Assembly: GCA_964395065.1 (NCBI GenBank)
Contig: CAYNAM010000041.1
Location: forward strand, 1 to 19,215
Reading direction: 5' to 3'
Origin: Entomomonas sp964395065
GTDB taxonomy: Bacteria; Pseudomonadota; Gammaproteobacteria; Pseudomonadales; Pseudomonadaceae
Length of the DNA stretch: 19,215 nt
This document shows, in pieces, positions 1-8,366 of this stretch (positions within the stretch are counted from its first letter, which is position 1; each line of letters starts with the position of its first letter). The notes below the pieces were generated by a model, which searched no databases, was not told the origin of the DNA, and saw only the letters and a program-made list of their open reading frames with translations. Made by a program: the position numbers and the translations under genes.

Positions 1-20
1 TATCCTTTTAAAATATTTTT

Positions 21-824
21 CTAACGTGTCAAACTATTAACTGCAATCTCAACATTTTGCTTTAAATGCTCTAAATTAATCGTCCCAATAATTGCGGATG
101 CCACAGCAGGCTGAGAAAAAACCAAATCAAAACTTGCTTCTAATGGTGATCTCTCTGCATTATTACACACATGTCCGCTGGCTAAGGCTTTCTTAACAAA
201 AATACCTTTATTTTGCTGCTCTGCATACGTTAAAACAGGCTTCTCGCTCTGCTCATTTAAGTTAAAGGTTACCATAGCACAATCACTCTTTTGTAATGCA
301 CTTATCCCCCCCTCAACTGTTTTACCAGAAAGACCGAAAGCTCTAATGAGCCCTTTTGATTTTAAAGTCTCTAATTGCTCCCATAAAACCAAATCATTTG
401 CGATGGGCAAGTCATTACCATCAGAATGAATCAGTAATACATCAATATAATCTGTTCTTAAACGCTTTAAACTACGCTCAATCGATGCCGTAATATGCTC
501 TACTGTAAAATCAAATTGAGAAACACCATCAGCAAAAGTTTCACCGGCTTTGCTGACAATAATCCACTCATTACGATTGGTTAATAACTGACCTAAACGC
601 TCCTCACTATTACCATAAGCGGGTGCCGTGTCAAGCGTATTAATCCCTAACTCATGCGCCGTTGCTAATAGCTTCCTCACGGCATCATCGTCAGGGATAG
701 TAAAATGCTGTGGATACTTAACCCCTTTATCACGACCTATTTTGACAGTTCCCAAACCAATAGGTGAGACACTTATTCCTGTTGATCCCAATGCCCTAGC
801 TAAGCCATGTAATGAGGTTTTCAT
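21..824 (-). CDS. Aldo/keto reductase family protein
   Basis: This is a 267-residue protein, slightly short for the aldo/keto reductase superfamily of NAD(P)H-dependent carbonyl reductases, which fold as a TIM barrel in the cytoplasm. The usual catalytic tetrad can be placed: Asp65 and Tyr70 in DTAPAYG, Lys92 in VSKAG and His133 in LLIHSDG. The N-terminal GLGTVKIG strand is also typical. Its ATG overlaps the stop of the upstream FAD oxidoreductase by four bases (ATGA at 821-824), which implies translational coupling and probably a shared pathway. The substrate cannot be read from the sequence. The family call is firm and the physiological role unknown. The 20 bases after the stop run to the window edge, and no terminator is visible in them. 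Confidence 0.9.
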   Translation of the reverse strand: MKTSLHGLARALGSTGISVSPIGLGTVKIGRDKGVKYPQHFTIPDDDAVRKLLATAHELGINTLDTAPAYGNSEERLGQLLTNRNEWIIVSKAGETFADGVSQFDFTVEHITASIERSLKRLRTDYIDVLLIHSDGNDLPIANDLVLWEQLETLKSKGLIRAFGLSGKTVEGGISALQKSDCAMVTFNLNEQSEKPVLTYAEQQNKGIFVKKALASGHVCNNAERSPLEASFDLVFSQPAVASAIIGTINLEHLKQNVEIAVNSLTR

Positions 825-1996
825 ACAAATACTTCATCCCAAGGTGTTGTGGCAACAACAGGTCTAGGCATATCAGGTAATGGCGTATTATATAAAGGTT
901 GAATACCCTCTTTTTTAAGATAGGTAATAAACTGATCAGCAAAATCAGGCGCTAATGCCAATTTAGTAGGCCAGCCAATGGTAATCGCATTATGTTGTGT
1001 CATGAACGCTGTATCAGGTCGCATTAAATTATTTTGTGCGGGTTCTGCGCGATTAACGCGTAACGTAGCCCACTGTGCGTCTGTTAAATCAATCCATGGA
1101 ATAACTTTTGCTAACTCTTTTTTAGCGAAGGCTATTTGCTCATCGGGTGATCTTGCTACACCACTAGCTTCGGCTAAATCCCCTCCCACGTACCAAACAG
1201 GGGTGCCATCTTGGTGGTAATGTGTCGTTATTGTAACGCGTGGTTTTACCCCTGCCCCTAAACAATGCGCATACAAAGGTTTGATATTAGGTGATTTAAC
1301 CATCACCATGTGTAAAGGCCTTCTTTGCATAACCGGTTGCGAGAGGTTACATGATTGAATCAATGACTCATTACCTTCCCCTGCAGATAAAACTAGGCGT
1401 TGCATTTCTATTTCAAAATCATCCGCCTTGATGATAACTTTATTTTCTGCCGCGGATACCAATGACAATGAACTTGCTTGTAAAATACGATTTTCTGACA
1501 ACTCTGCTAAGCGCGCAACAACACTTGGGATATCAAAAACTAATTCATTTAATTGATATGCCTTTCCTTTAAAATGCTCATTTTGTAAAGCTTGGGGTAG
1601 TTGTTCTTTTTTAACCTGTTTAACACGTGCTCGAATGGCTTTACTGGCGAAAAAACTCATTAAGTTACCTGCCAAATCGCCTGGAGACCATAGATAATGA
1701 TGAGCACTTAAGACCTTCGCGCCCGTTAAATCTAATTCACCATTACGCTCTAAACAGTCACGCCAGCGTTTTGGCATGCCTGAAATAGCTTCAGATGCGC
1801 CGGTTAATACTCCATTAAGAGCATATTTTGTGCCACCATGGATAATACCTTGTGACTTAACCGTCTGCCCTCCACCCAATGTATTATTCTCAATCAATAA
1901 AGTGGTATACCCTAGCTGATGTAACCTTGCTGTAAGCCATAACCCTGCAACACCGCCACCGACAACAACAATATCTGCAACTATTTTTTGAGACAT
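821..1996 (-). CDS. FAD-dependent oxidoreductase, DAO family
   Basis: The 391-residue protein opens with a Rossmann dinucleotide-binding site: hydrophobic strand, then GGGVAG at residues 13-18, and an acidic Glu36 at the end of the second strand where the FAD ribose normally binds. The segment around residues 48-60 (SQGIIHGGTKYAL) is of the kind seen after the FAD site in glycerol-3-phosphate dehydrogenase and 2-hydroxyglutarate oxidase relatives of the D-amino-acid oxidase fold. No signal peptide or membrane span is evident, so it is probably cytoplasmic. Closely similar proteins occur in Pseudomonas, from memory, without an assigned substrate. It is the first gene of a two-gene unit with the aldo/keto reductase. 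It could be a dehydrogenase or an oxidase; the electron acceptor cannot be deduced. Confidence 0.88.
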   Translation of the reverse strand: MSQKIVADIVVVGGGVAGLWLTARLHQLGYTTLLIENNTLGGGQTVKSQGIIHGGTKYALNGVLTGASEAISGMPKRWRDCLERNGELDLTGAKVLSAHHYLWSPGDLAGNLMSFFASKAIRARVKQVKKEQLPQALQNEHFKGKAYQLNELVFDIPSVVARLAELSENRILQASSLSLVSAAENKVIIKADDFEIEMQRLVLSAGEGNESLIQSCNLSQPVMQRRPLHMVMVKSPNIKPLYAHCLGAGVKPRVTITTHYHQDGTPVWYVGGDLAEASGVARSPDEQIAFAKKELAKVIPWIDLTDAQWATLRVNRAEPAQNNLMRPDTAFMTQHNAITIGWPTKLALAPDFADQFITYLKKEGIQPLYNTPLPDMPRPVVATTPWDEVFV

Positions 1997-2086
1997 AAAT
2001 AACCTAATGTAGTCATATAAATATAATTATCTATTTATACAAGAATAATATTGAGTAGTCCAACCATTGAATCAATAAATTGGCCT

Positions 2087-2527
2087 TTAAAGCTTTTCAT
2101 TAGCTTGTAGAGCCGTATTGTTTTGTTCAAAATCATCTTTTTGATTGTTTGTTTCTTGTTGCTTTTTAAGCCGGTTCTGCCACCATTTACGAATAGCTGT
2201 CTCAACAGGCCATCGAATGAAAATAGCAAATACAAAATAAACAATCAATACGATCTCAATCTTATAAAATAAATCATTTGCTATGGCAACTTGGTGATCC
2301 CCCACATGCATCAAGAAATCAACGGCCATAACTGCAATGGCAGGAGCATATTGACTTTTTCCAGGATCAATTACAATAGGATAAAATAATAAAATCGCAA
2401 CAATAATAACGATAGGTTCTTTAAGAAAACGCCATAAAAAACCTGTAAAAAAAATACTGGCCAGCAACAAAACAAATGCAGCACATAAATACACTGACCA
2501 TAATATAAAATAATCTTGCTGATCCAT
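2087..2527 (-). CDS. Small inner-membrane protein of unknown function
   Basis: I do not recognise a characterised family. The 146 residues contain strongly hydrophobic stretches at about 8-32, 37-54 and 88-106, with a weaker one at 60-75, so three or four membrane helices are likely. The C-terminal 40 residues are charged and rich in Lys, Gln and Asn, and are probably cytoplasmic. The ATG is preceded by an AGGA element seven bases upstream, which supports this start. It lies between the antiporter gene and the FAD oxidoreductase gene on the same strand. A 69-codon frame overlapping its 3' end is not favoured. Similar short membrane proteins sit near tol-que clusters in Pseudomonas as far as I recall, but no function should be inferred from that. 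Confidence 0.7.
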   Translation of the reverse strand: MDQQDYFILWSVYLCAAFVLLLASIFFTGFLWRFLKEPIVIIVAILLFYPIVIDPGKSQYAPAIAVMAVDFLMHVGDHQVAIANDLFYKIEIVLIVYFVFAIFIRWPVETAIRKWWQNRLKKQQETNNQKDDFEQNNTALQANEKL

Positions 2528-2545
2528 TCGCCTTTCCTGCCCTAT

Positions 2546-2598
2546 TTGAACAGCACATTATCATAACAGAAATACCTGAATGTCTAATGACTGTTCAA
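2546..2598. repeat. Imperfect inverted repeat between two genes
   Basis: TTGAACAG at 2546-2553 is matched by CTGTTCAA at 2591-2598, a perfect 8-bp inverted repeat. Just inside it, CATTA (2556-2560) pairs with TAATG (2585-2589), so a two-part stem enclosing about 24 bases can form. It fills most of the gap between the antiporter stop and the small membrane-protein start. Neither strand shows a T run directly after the stem, so it is not a classical intrinsic terminator. It may be an RNA processing or stability element, or a regulator site. Confidence 0.4.
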
Positions 2599-2610
2599 TT
2601 TTCTAAATAA

Positions 2611-4284
2611 CTAATGAGAAGGTGTTACACCACCTAAGCTAGCTTCTTGTATATCTAGCTCATCCAGAACTTTCTTAACTGTATCATCGCCAATTGCTCT
2701 ATGCCTACGTAAAGAATATAACTCCAACCGCTGAGCACGCAATGCTCTTAATCGAAGCGCTTTTTCTATTTTGTCATTCTCTTCCACACGCGCTTGTATT
2801 TCCTCTGAGTCATCATACGCATTTAAATGCTCCCGATACTCAGCCATGATTCTTGCTTTTGCTTCAGCGACCATCGTTGCTAAAGCAGGATCTTCTGAGA
2901 CTTTAGCATCGCTGGTCAAGTCTTCTGCCTCTAAAGCATGAATAGCGGCTTCAGCCGTTTTTCGGCGGGCATCTTGTAATTCTTTTTTACGCGAAACATC
3001 CACCTCTGCATCAACATCACCTAAAAGTATAGGCAATAAAATACAAGCAGTAACTAACGATAATAAAATCACACCCACTGCAATAAAGATCATTGTATCC
3101 CTTTCAGGAAAAGGTGTTTCTAATTTAGCATTGATAAATAAAGGAATAGATAATGTACCCGCTAATGTTACCGCACCACGCACCCCACCGAAAGTTAACA
3201 ACAATGCAGCATGTTTTATTTTAGGTGCCTCTAAGTTTGCATTTTTCCTTAAACTTCTAACCTTGGTCATAATGAACCAATTGGCTTGAATCCAAAGATA
3301 ACGCAGCAGAACTAAAATAAAGAAAATCAGGAATATGACAAACAGCTCAGATAAGAATGTTGATAGCTGTTGCTCAGGCGCTGTTTTAGCTAACACTTTC
3401 TTAATAATACTAGGCAGTTGAAGCCCCAATAGAACAAAAATCAAGCCATTAAACACAAACTCTAACAACCCCCAAACACTTCGATTTAAAAGCCTTGTTG
3501 ATGTTTGCTTAGGTAATAAGTCAACCCAACTTTGCATCATCCCAGCGGCAACGGCTGACAAGATACCTGACACATGCAAATGTTCAGCTACAAGATAGGC
3601 GACAAAGGGTAGTAACAGCATAAACATGACATGCGTAGCAGGATCATCCCAACCACGATTAATCATCCAGCTCCGTAACAATCCTAACAGCCAGCTCATA
3701 ACGACACCTACCGCTAAACCACCTAATGCAACAACTAGGAAAGCAACACTGGCATCTAATAAAGAAAAAACACCTGTAATCGCCGCGGCTATTGCAAACT
3801 GGAAGGTTACAAGACCCGAAGCATCATTCATTAATGATTCACCTTGCAATAAACGCATTAGCGGTATAGGAAGCTTACCTCTTGTTACTGCTGACACGGC
3901 GACTGCATCCGTCGGAGAAAGCATAGCCGCCAAAGCAAAAGCCGCAGGCAGTGGAATAGCAGGAATTAAGAAGTGAATAAAATAGCCAGCGGCAACAACC
4001 GTAAAAACAACTAAACCAACAGCCAATAAAAGAATAGGCCATCGGTACTTCCATAAGTCTCTCTTGGGTACATGCCATCCATCAGAAAATAAGAGTGGTG
4101 GTAAAAAGAGCATTAAAAAAAGCTCAGGCTCAAACTCAACATGTAATCCAAAAGCAGGCCAAGCAACGATAGTACCTAAGCATATTTGTAGTATTGGTAC
4201 AGGAATAAAAGGAACCAAGCGACAACTTAATTGTGAAATCCCAACTAATATCAACAAACTGAGTACCGTATAAGCACTCTGCAT
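2611..4284 (-). CDS. Na+/H+ antiporter, CPA1 (NhaP/YjcE-like) family
   Basis: This 557-residue integral membrane protein exchanges protons for Na+ (or another monovalent cation) across the inner membrane. The first roughly 430 residues are a succession of hydrophobic helices. Family landmarks are SPTDAVAV at residues 123-130 with Asp126, and ESLMND at 149-154, where Asn153-Asp154 form the ion-binding ND pair of electroneutral CPA1 exchangers. The last 120 residues are hydrophilic and helix-forming, rich in Ala, Glu, Arg and Leu, consistent with the cytoplasmic regulatory tail of the longer bacterial members. The start is supported by an AAGGAG ribosome site at 4294-4299, nine bases upstream of the ATG. 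It follows queC after 46 bases. Whether Na+, K+ or Li+ is preferred cannot be told from sequence. Confidence 0.92.
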   Translation of the reverse strand: MQSAYTVLSLLILVGISQLSCRLVPFIPVPILQICLGTIVAWPAFGLHVEFEPELFLMLFLPPLLFSDGWHVPKRDLWKYRWPILLLAVGLVVFTVVAAGYFIHFLIPAIPLPAAFALAAMLSPTDAVAVSAVTRGKLPIPLMRLLQGESLMNDASGLVTFQFAIAAAITGVFSLLDASVAFLVVALGGLAVGVVMSWLLGLLRSWMINRGWDDPATHVMFMLLLPFVAYLVAEHLHVSGILSAVAAGMMQSWVDLLPKQTSTRLLNRSVWGLLEFVFNGLIFVLLGLQLPSIIKKVLAKTAPEQQLSTFLSELFVIFLIFFILVLLRYLWIQANWFIMTKVRSLRKNANLEAPKIKHAALLLTFGGVRGAVTLAGTLSIPLFINAKLETPFPERDTMIFIAVGVILLSLVTACILLPILLGDVDAEVDVSRKKELQDARRKTAEAAIHALEAEDLTSDAKVSEDPALATMVAEAKARIMAEYREHLNAYDDSEEIQARVEENDKIEKALRLRALRAQRLELYSLRRHRAIGDDTVKKVLDELDIQEASLGGVTPSH

Positions 4285-4330
4285 AATTATGAACTCCTTT
4301 TTATAATAATTTCAACTTGGTTCTATCCGC

Positions 4331-5014
4331 TTAAAGATAACGGGTAGGATCATCAACACCTGCTTGTCTAAAACCTTCTGCCCTTAAGCGGCAACTATCA
4401 CATTTACCACAGGCATAGCCCTCGTCATTGGCTTGGTAGCAAGAGACAGTCAACGCATAATCAACTCCACATGCAATTCCTTTTCGAATAATTTGTGCTT
4501 TGGATAAGTTTTGTAGTGGTGCCTGAATATGAAAAGGCTTGCCCTCAACACCTAACTTGGTCGCTAGATTCGCCATTTTCTCAAAAGCTTCAATAAACTC
4601 AGGACGACAGTCAGGATAACCCGAATAATCTATCGCATTAACACCAATAAAAATATCTTGTGCTTCTAACACCTCAGCTAAACCCAGTGCTAACGATAAA
4701 AACACCGTATTACGTGCAGGAACATAAGTAATCGGAATCCCATCAGAAAGGCTTTCAGGAACATCAAGATTTTTATCAGTCAACGCTGATCCGCCGATCT
4801 CATCTAACCCTAACTTAATAACTTTATGAGAGACGGCTCCAAACTCTTTAGAAACTCGCTCTGCTGCTATGAGTTCGGCGCGATGTCGCTGACCATAATC
4901 GAAACTAATGGTATAACAAGCATACCCCTCTGTTTTTGCTATCGCTAAAACAGTGGCAGAATCTAGCCCACCTGAAAGTAATATAACTGCTTTTTTAGTA
5001 GATACAATAGACAT
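4331..5014 (-). CDS. queC: 7-cyano-7-deazaguanine (preQ0) synthase QueC
   Basis: QueC converts 7-carboxy-7-deazaguanine to preQ0 using ATP and ammonia, late in queuosine precursor synthesis in the cytoplasm. The PP-loop SGGLDS (residues 14-19) and four zinc-binding cysteines near the C-terminus (Cys192, 202, 205 and 208) are intact. The frame stays open upstream to 5092, but that extension lies inside queE and encodes a hydrophobic stretch foreign to the family. I therefore place the start at the ATG ending at 5014, one base after the queE stop. This gives 227 residues, close to the usual length of about 230, beginning just before the first strand of the PP-loop fold. The tight junction with queE, which makes its substrate, implies one transcript and coupled translation. 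Confidence 0.95.
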   Translation of the reverse strand: MSIVSTKKAVILLSGGLDSATVLAIAKTEGYACYTISFDYGQRHRAELIAAERVSKEFGAVSHKVIKLGLDEIGGSALTDKNLDVPESLSDGIPITYVPARNTVFLSLALGLAEVLEAQDIFIGVNAIDYSGYPDCRPEFIEAFEKMANLATKLGVEGKPFHIQAPLQNLSKAQIIRKGIACGVDYALTVSCYQANDEGYACGKCDSCRLRAEGFRQAGVDDPTRYL

Positions 5015-5015
5015 A

Positions 5016-5660
5016 TTAATGACCCGGTTCATCATTCCAAAGAATTTTATGTAGCTGTAACTGAAAGCGTACAGGTAAATTATCAGCCACAATCCAATCA
5101 GCTAATTCTTGAGCTTTAACTTGTTGATAACTAGGCGAGAAAATAATTTCACCTACTCGCTCAGTTAAATCATATTGAATTAACTTTGTTTTTGCCCAGT
5201 CATAATCATTTTTTGAGCAAATTACAAACTTGATCTGATCATTTTTAGTCAGAAAATCAACATTTTCGTACAAGTTCCGATGCATTTCTTGTGAATCAGG
5301 CGTTTTAAAATCAATAACTCGACTAACTCGCGTATCTGTTTTGGATATATCCAATGCACCACTAGTCTCCAAAGACACCTCATAACCTCTATTGCATAAC
5401 TCTACAAGTAAAGAAATACAGTCTGGCTGTGCTAAAGGTTCTCCTCCTGTTACACAAATATAACGAGGATTATACGAAGCAACCTTTTCCATAATTGCAT
5501 CTAGCGTCATCAACTCACCACCTTTAAATGCATAGGTAGTATCACAATACTGGCATCGTAAAGGGCAGCCAGTTAAACGAATAAAAACCGTTGGCAAACC
5601 AATGGTTCGGGATTCACCTTGTAATGAGTAAAAAATTTCTGTAATACGTAATTTCATCAT
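5016..5660 (-). CDS. queE: 7-carboxy-7-deazaguanine synthase QueE
   Basis: QueE is a radical S-adenosylmethionine enzyme that contracts 6-carboxytetrahydropterin to 7-carboxy-7-deazaguanine in queuosine precursor synthesis. The cluster-binding CxxxCxxC motif is present as Cys32, Cys36 and Cys39 in GCPLRCQYCDT, followed by TGGEP, the glycine-rich SAM-binding element. The N-terminal FYSLQGES is also typical. At 214 residues the protein is full length. Two ATG codons are adjacent (5658-5660 and 5655-5657). The GGAG element upstream is only three bases from the first but six from the second, so translation may begin at 5657. The product feeds QueC, encoded next. Genes for QueD and QueF are not in the window. 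Confidence 0.95.
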   Translation of the reverse strand: MMKLRITEIFYSLQGESRTIGLPTVFIRLTGCPLRCQYCDTTYAFKGGELMTLDAIMEKVASYNPRYICVTGGEPLAQPDCISLLVELCNRGYEVSLETSGALDISKTDTRVSRVIDFKTPDSQEMHRNLYENVDFLTKNDQIKFVICSKNDYDWAKTKLIQYDLTERVGEIIFSPSYQQVKAQELADWIVADNLPVRFQLQLHKILWNDEPGH

Positions 5661-5704
5661 ACGCTCCGGTCGTAACAGCGAAACAGGCCATCCGACTCCG
5701 TTGC

Positions 5705-5743
5705 ATTAAAAAAATATAAAACTACCTAATATAAATAGTTTTA
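5705..5743 (-). terminator. Weak terminator-like hairpin between cpoB and queE
   Basis: On the minus strand TAAAACTA (complement of 5736-5743) and TAGTTTTA (complement of 5717-5724) form a perfect 8-bp stem with an 11-base loop. It is followed almost at once by a run of seven T residues. The position, after the cpoB stop and before queE, suits an intrinsic terminator that partly separates tol-pal from que expression. The stem has only one G-C pair, so termination would be inefficient, and the pattern could arise by chance in such AT-rich DNA. Confidence 0.3.
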
Positions 5744-5754
5744 CAACCACAAAA

Positions 5755-6483
5755 TCAATTTAATGTTTGTAACATACGCTTAGCCAGTGTAGCAGCTGAG
5801 CTACCCGGATATTTCGCTATCAACTGGGTTAATAATTCTTTAGCCTTTACTTTATTGCCTAATTGGTTTTGCACTGTTGCCAGCTTATACATCGCATCAG
5901 GTACTTTATTATGACTAGGGTATTGCTGAATTACTTTATTAAAGTTAGTACTAGCTTCTTGCTGTTTACCCTGTGCCAAGTTAACCTCTGCTAGCCAATA
6001 CTGCGCATTACCCGCATACTGGCTATTAGGAAACTTATTTAAAAAAGCCGTAAATGCCTGCTCTGCTTTAGGGTAATCCTTTTTCTGGATCAAGCCAAAT
6101 GAAGCATCATAATACAGTTTTTCTTGCTCTGGATTAGCTGGGGCTATTGTTTTTGTAGTATCTTTAGGAGGTGTCAAAGAGGCACTCGCATCAACTGCAT
6201 TGCTCCCATCTGTATTGGTAACCTGACTACTTAACAAACGCTTATCTAACTCTTGATAACGTTCTAAACTTTCTTTTTGCAATTGCTTGATTAGCAACTG
6301 CTGCTCCTCTACTGTACCACGCAATTGATTAATTTGATTCTGCATTTCTTGCAACTGCATAAACACTTGCGCCTGACCTGAAAGAGAAGAGTTAGCATTT
6401 CCCTGCCCTACGGTTTGTCCTAACGTTATTAACGGTAAGCTACATACTGCAAATACAGCTAACTGCAAAATCTTCACTTTCAT
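5755..6483 (-). CDS. cpoB: Cell division coordinator CpoB (YbgF)
   Basis: CpoB is a periplasmic protein that binds TolA and links outer-membrane constriction by Tol-Pal with septal peptidoglycan synthesis. The 242-residue product has a signal peptide (basic start, hydrophobic core 5-21). It then has a Gln/Leu/Glu-rich coiled coil at about 36-85, which is the trimerisation region in the family, a Thr/Pro/Ala linker, and about three tetratricopeptide repeats from 120 to the end. Length and domain order match the family. It is 13 bases downstream of pal, as usual for the last gene of the tol-pal operon. The exact signal peptidase site is not obvious; cleavage around residues 22-23 is plausible. 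Confidence 0.93.
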   Translation of the reverse strand: MKVKILQLAVFAVCSLPLITLGQTVGQGNANSSLSGQAQVFMQLQEMQNQINQLRGTVEEQQLLIKQLQKESLERYQELDKRLLSSQVTNTDGSNAVDASASLTPPKDTTKTIAPANPEQEKLYYDASFGLIQKKDYPKAEQAFTAFLNKFPNSQYAGNAQYWLAEVNLAQGKQQEASTNFNKVIQQYPSHNKVPDAMYKLATVQNQLGNKVKAKELLTQLIAKYPGSSAATLAKRMLQTLN

Positions 6484-6496
6484 ACACGGCTACCCT

Positions 6497-7027
6497 TTAT
6501 TGAAACACCAATTCTACACGACGATTTTTTGCCCATGCAGCTTCATCATGTCCGCTAACCGCAGGACGTTCTTTACCATACGAAACCACTTCAATTTGTG
6601 AAGGAGAGACACCTTGCATCGTTAAGTAATTCTTAACAGCATTACCACGACGCTCACCTAAAGCCATATTGTACTCACGTGTACCACGCTCATCCGTATT
6701 CCCTTGTAAAACAATATGTTTACCACTTTGCATTAAATCATGCGCATGAACATCTAAAGCACGCATAGAATCAGGCTGGATATCAGAACTGTCATAATTA
6801 AAATAGAAAGTAGTGATCGCACGCAATGCTGCAACTTCTTCAGCAGTCATGCCATTAAAGCCACTCACGTCTCCTGTACCGACACCAACACCTGTCCCTG
6901 TATTAGCAGAAGAGTCGTATCCTGAGTTACCATCCGTTGAGCTGGACGAATCACTCGTCTTATTAGAACTACACCCTACAACAAAAGCCATTATTAACGC
7001 ACAAATAGCCAGTTTAGAAATTTTCAT
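6497..7027 (-). CDS. pal: Peptidoglycan-associated lipoprotein Pal
   Basis: Pal anchors the outer membrane to peptidoglycan and is the outer-membrane partner of TolB. The 176-residue precursor has a lipobox ending VVGC, so Cys19 should be the lipidated N-terminus after cleavage. A flexible Ser/Gly/Thr/Asp-rich linker (20-57) leads to an OmpA-like domain (about 68-176) with FYFNYDSSDI, NTDERG at 110-115 and NRRVEL at 168-173, the loops that contact meso-diaminopimelate in the family. Residue 20 is Ser, not Asp, so inner-membrane retention is not signalled. It lies 52 bases after tolB. P. aeruginosa calls the orthologue OprL. Confidence 0.96.
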   Translation of the reverse strand: MKISKLAICALIMAFVVGCSSNKTSDSSSSTDGNSGYDSSANTGTGVGVGTGDVSGFNGMTAEEVAALRAITTFYFNYDSSDIQPDSMRALDVHAHDLMQSGKHIVLQGNTDERGTREYNMALGERRGNAVKNYLTMQGVSPSQIEVVSYGKERPAVSGHDEAAWAKNRRVELVFQ

Positions 7028-7079
7028 CTACCCACCACTCCAAAACACTATTAATAAAATAATTGATCTTAAAAACACA

Positions 7080-8366
7080 CTACCGAGCAAAAGATGACCA
7101 TGAAGGTTCACGGACATCCCCATCATCAACAGGCAATACAGTATGAACTCGCCCATTAATAGAAGCTAACATCAAAGCCCCCTTACCTTGCTGACGCGTG
7201 GCATAGATTACCATTGTTCCATTAGGAGCAATAGTGGGAGAGTCATCTAAATTTGTATTGGATAGAATCGTTACACGATTTGTCACTAAATTTTGCGCTG
7301 CGATTACAAAATTACGATACCCATCTTGGCGATGAACCATTACTAACATACCATCATCAGAAGATAGTTTAGGGTTTGCATTATAATTACCCGTTGTAGA
7401 TATGCGCTCGGTGCTACCTGATGCCACATTAATCTTATAAATTTGTGGTGCACCTGAACGGTCAGAGGTAAAGTAAATACTATTACCATTTTTGCTCCAA
7501 ACAGGCTCTGTATCAATTGCATTGTTATTGGTTAAACGGTGTACTAATTTACTGTCTAAACGCATGGTATAAAGTTCTGGATTACCATCTTTTGATAAAA
7601 CAAAGGCAATGGTTTTACCATCAGGCGACCACGCAGGCGCACTATTTAACCCTGTATAATTAGTGAGTTGCTCACGTGTGCCCGTTGCAATATCTTGCAT
7701 ATAAATACGCGGACGCTTGCTTTCAAAAGAAACATACATCACTTTCTTGTTATCTGGTGAGAAACGGGGCGATAAAATAGGTTCTTTCGAAGTTAATAGC
7801 GTCACAGGGTTTGCACCATCATAGTCTGCCATTTTTAACGCATAGTTAGTGTTATTACCTGACTCACTCACATACAGTAGTTTAGTAGAAAAAGCCCCTT
7901 TAATAGCAGTTAGTTTTTCAAATACTTGATCTGCCACATAATGAGCCAGCCCTCTAATTTTATTGGGTGTACCTGAGACAGAACCATTTAATATTTGTTG
8001 CTGTGATGCCACATTGTACAAATAATATTTAACCTGTAACTTACCCCCTACAGAGGTCACATTACCAATTAATAAAAACTGTGCATTCACCGCACTCCAG
8101 TCTCTAAAGGCTACCTCAGTAGGAGTATGAGGAGTGCTGAGCATATTTTGACGAGGCAACGGTTCAAAAATCCCTGAATTATAAAGATCCTTACCAATAA
8201 TCGTGGCAATATCGGGTAATGCCGTGTCGCCACCAAAGGGAACAACCGCAATAGAGATTGCCTTATTACTTCCGCCATCAATCACAATGGCGTCAGCCGC
8301 ATAAGCAGTGCTTATAAAGGCAACCATATACAAAACAATTATGTGAATAAATTTTTTCACTGTCAT
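7080..8366 (-). CDS. tolB: Tol-Pal system periplasmic protein TolB
   Basis: TolB is a periplasmic protein that binds Pal and, when engaged by TolA, releases Pal for mobilisation to division sites. The 428-residue precursor has a clear signal peptide cleaved after AYA, leaving Ala24 as the first mature residue. An N-terminal alpha/beta domain (about 25-160) is followed by a six-bladed propeller made of repeats of the form FSPDNKKVMYVS, WSPDGKTIAFV and WSKNGNSIYFTSDRSG. Length is normal for the family. Its ATG overlaps the tolA stop by four bases (8363-8366), so translation is probably coupled to tolA. Confidence 0.97.
   Translation of the reverse strand: MTVKKFIHIIVLYMVAFISTAYAADAIVIDGGSNKAISIAVVPFGGDTALPDIATIIGKDLYNSGIFEPLPRQNMLSTPHTPTEVAFRDWSAVNAQFLLIGNVTSVGGKLQVKYYLYNVASQQQILNGSVSGTPNKIRGLAHYVADQVFEKLTAIKGAFSTKLLYVSESGNNTNYALKMADYDGANPVTLLTSKEPILSPRFSPDNKKVMYVSFESKRPRIYMQDIATGTREQLTNYTGLNSAPAWSPDGKTIAFVLSKDGNPELYTMRLDSKLVHRLTNNNAIDTEPVWSKNGNSIYFTSDRSGAPQIYKINVASGSTERISTTGNYNANPKLSSDDGMLVMVHRQDGYRNFVIAAQNLVTNRVTILSNTNLDDSPTIAPNGTMVIYATRQQGKGALMLASINGRVHTVLPVDDGDVREPSWSSFAR

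Noticed and set aside
2035..2244. A 69-codon minus-strand frame overlapping the small membrane-protein gene
   Set aside because: Most of it lies in another frame of the 146-residue protein gene, which has a better ribosome site and coherent membrane helices; the short frame shows no recognisable features.
5015..5092. An upstream-extended queC start giving 253 residues
   Set aside because: The extra 26 residues lie within queE, are hydrophobic, and are absent from QueC homologues, which begin near the PP-loop.
5661..5754. The queE-cpoB gap considered as a tRNA gene or riboswitch
   Set aside because: No cloverleaf-like pairing or T-loop motif was found, and the gap holds little beyond the weak hairpin.
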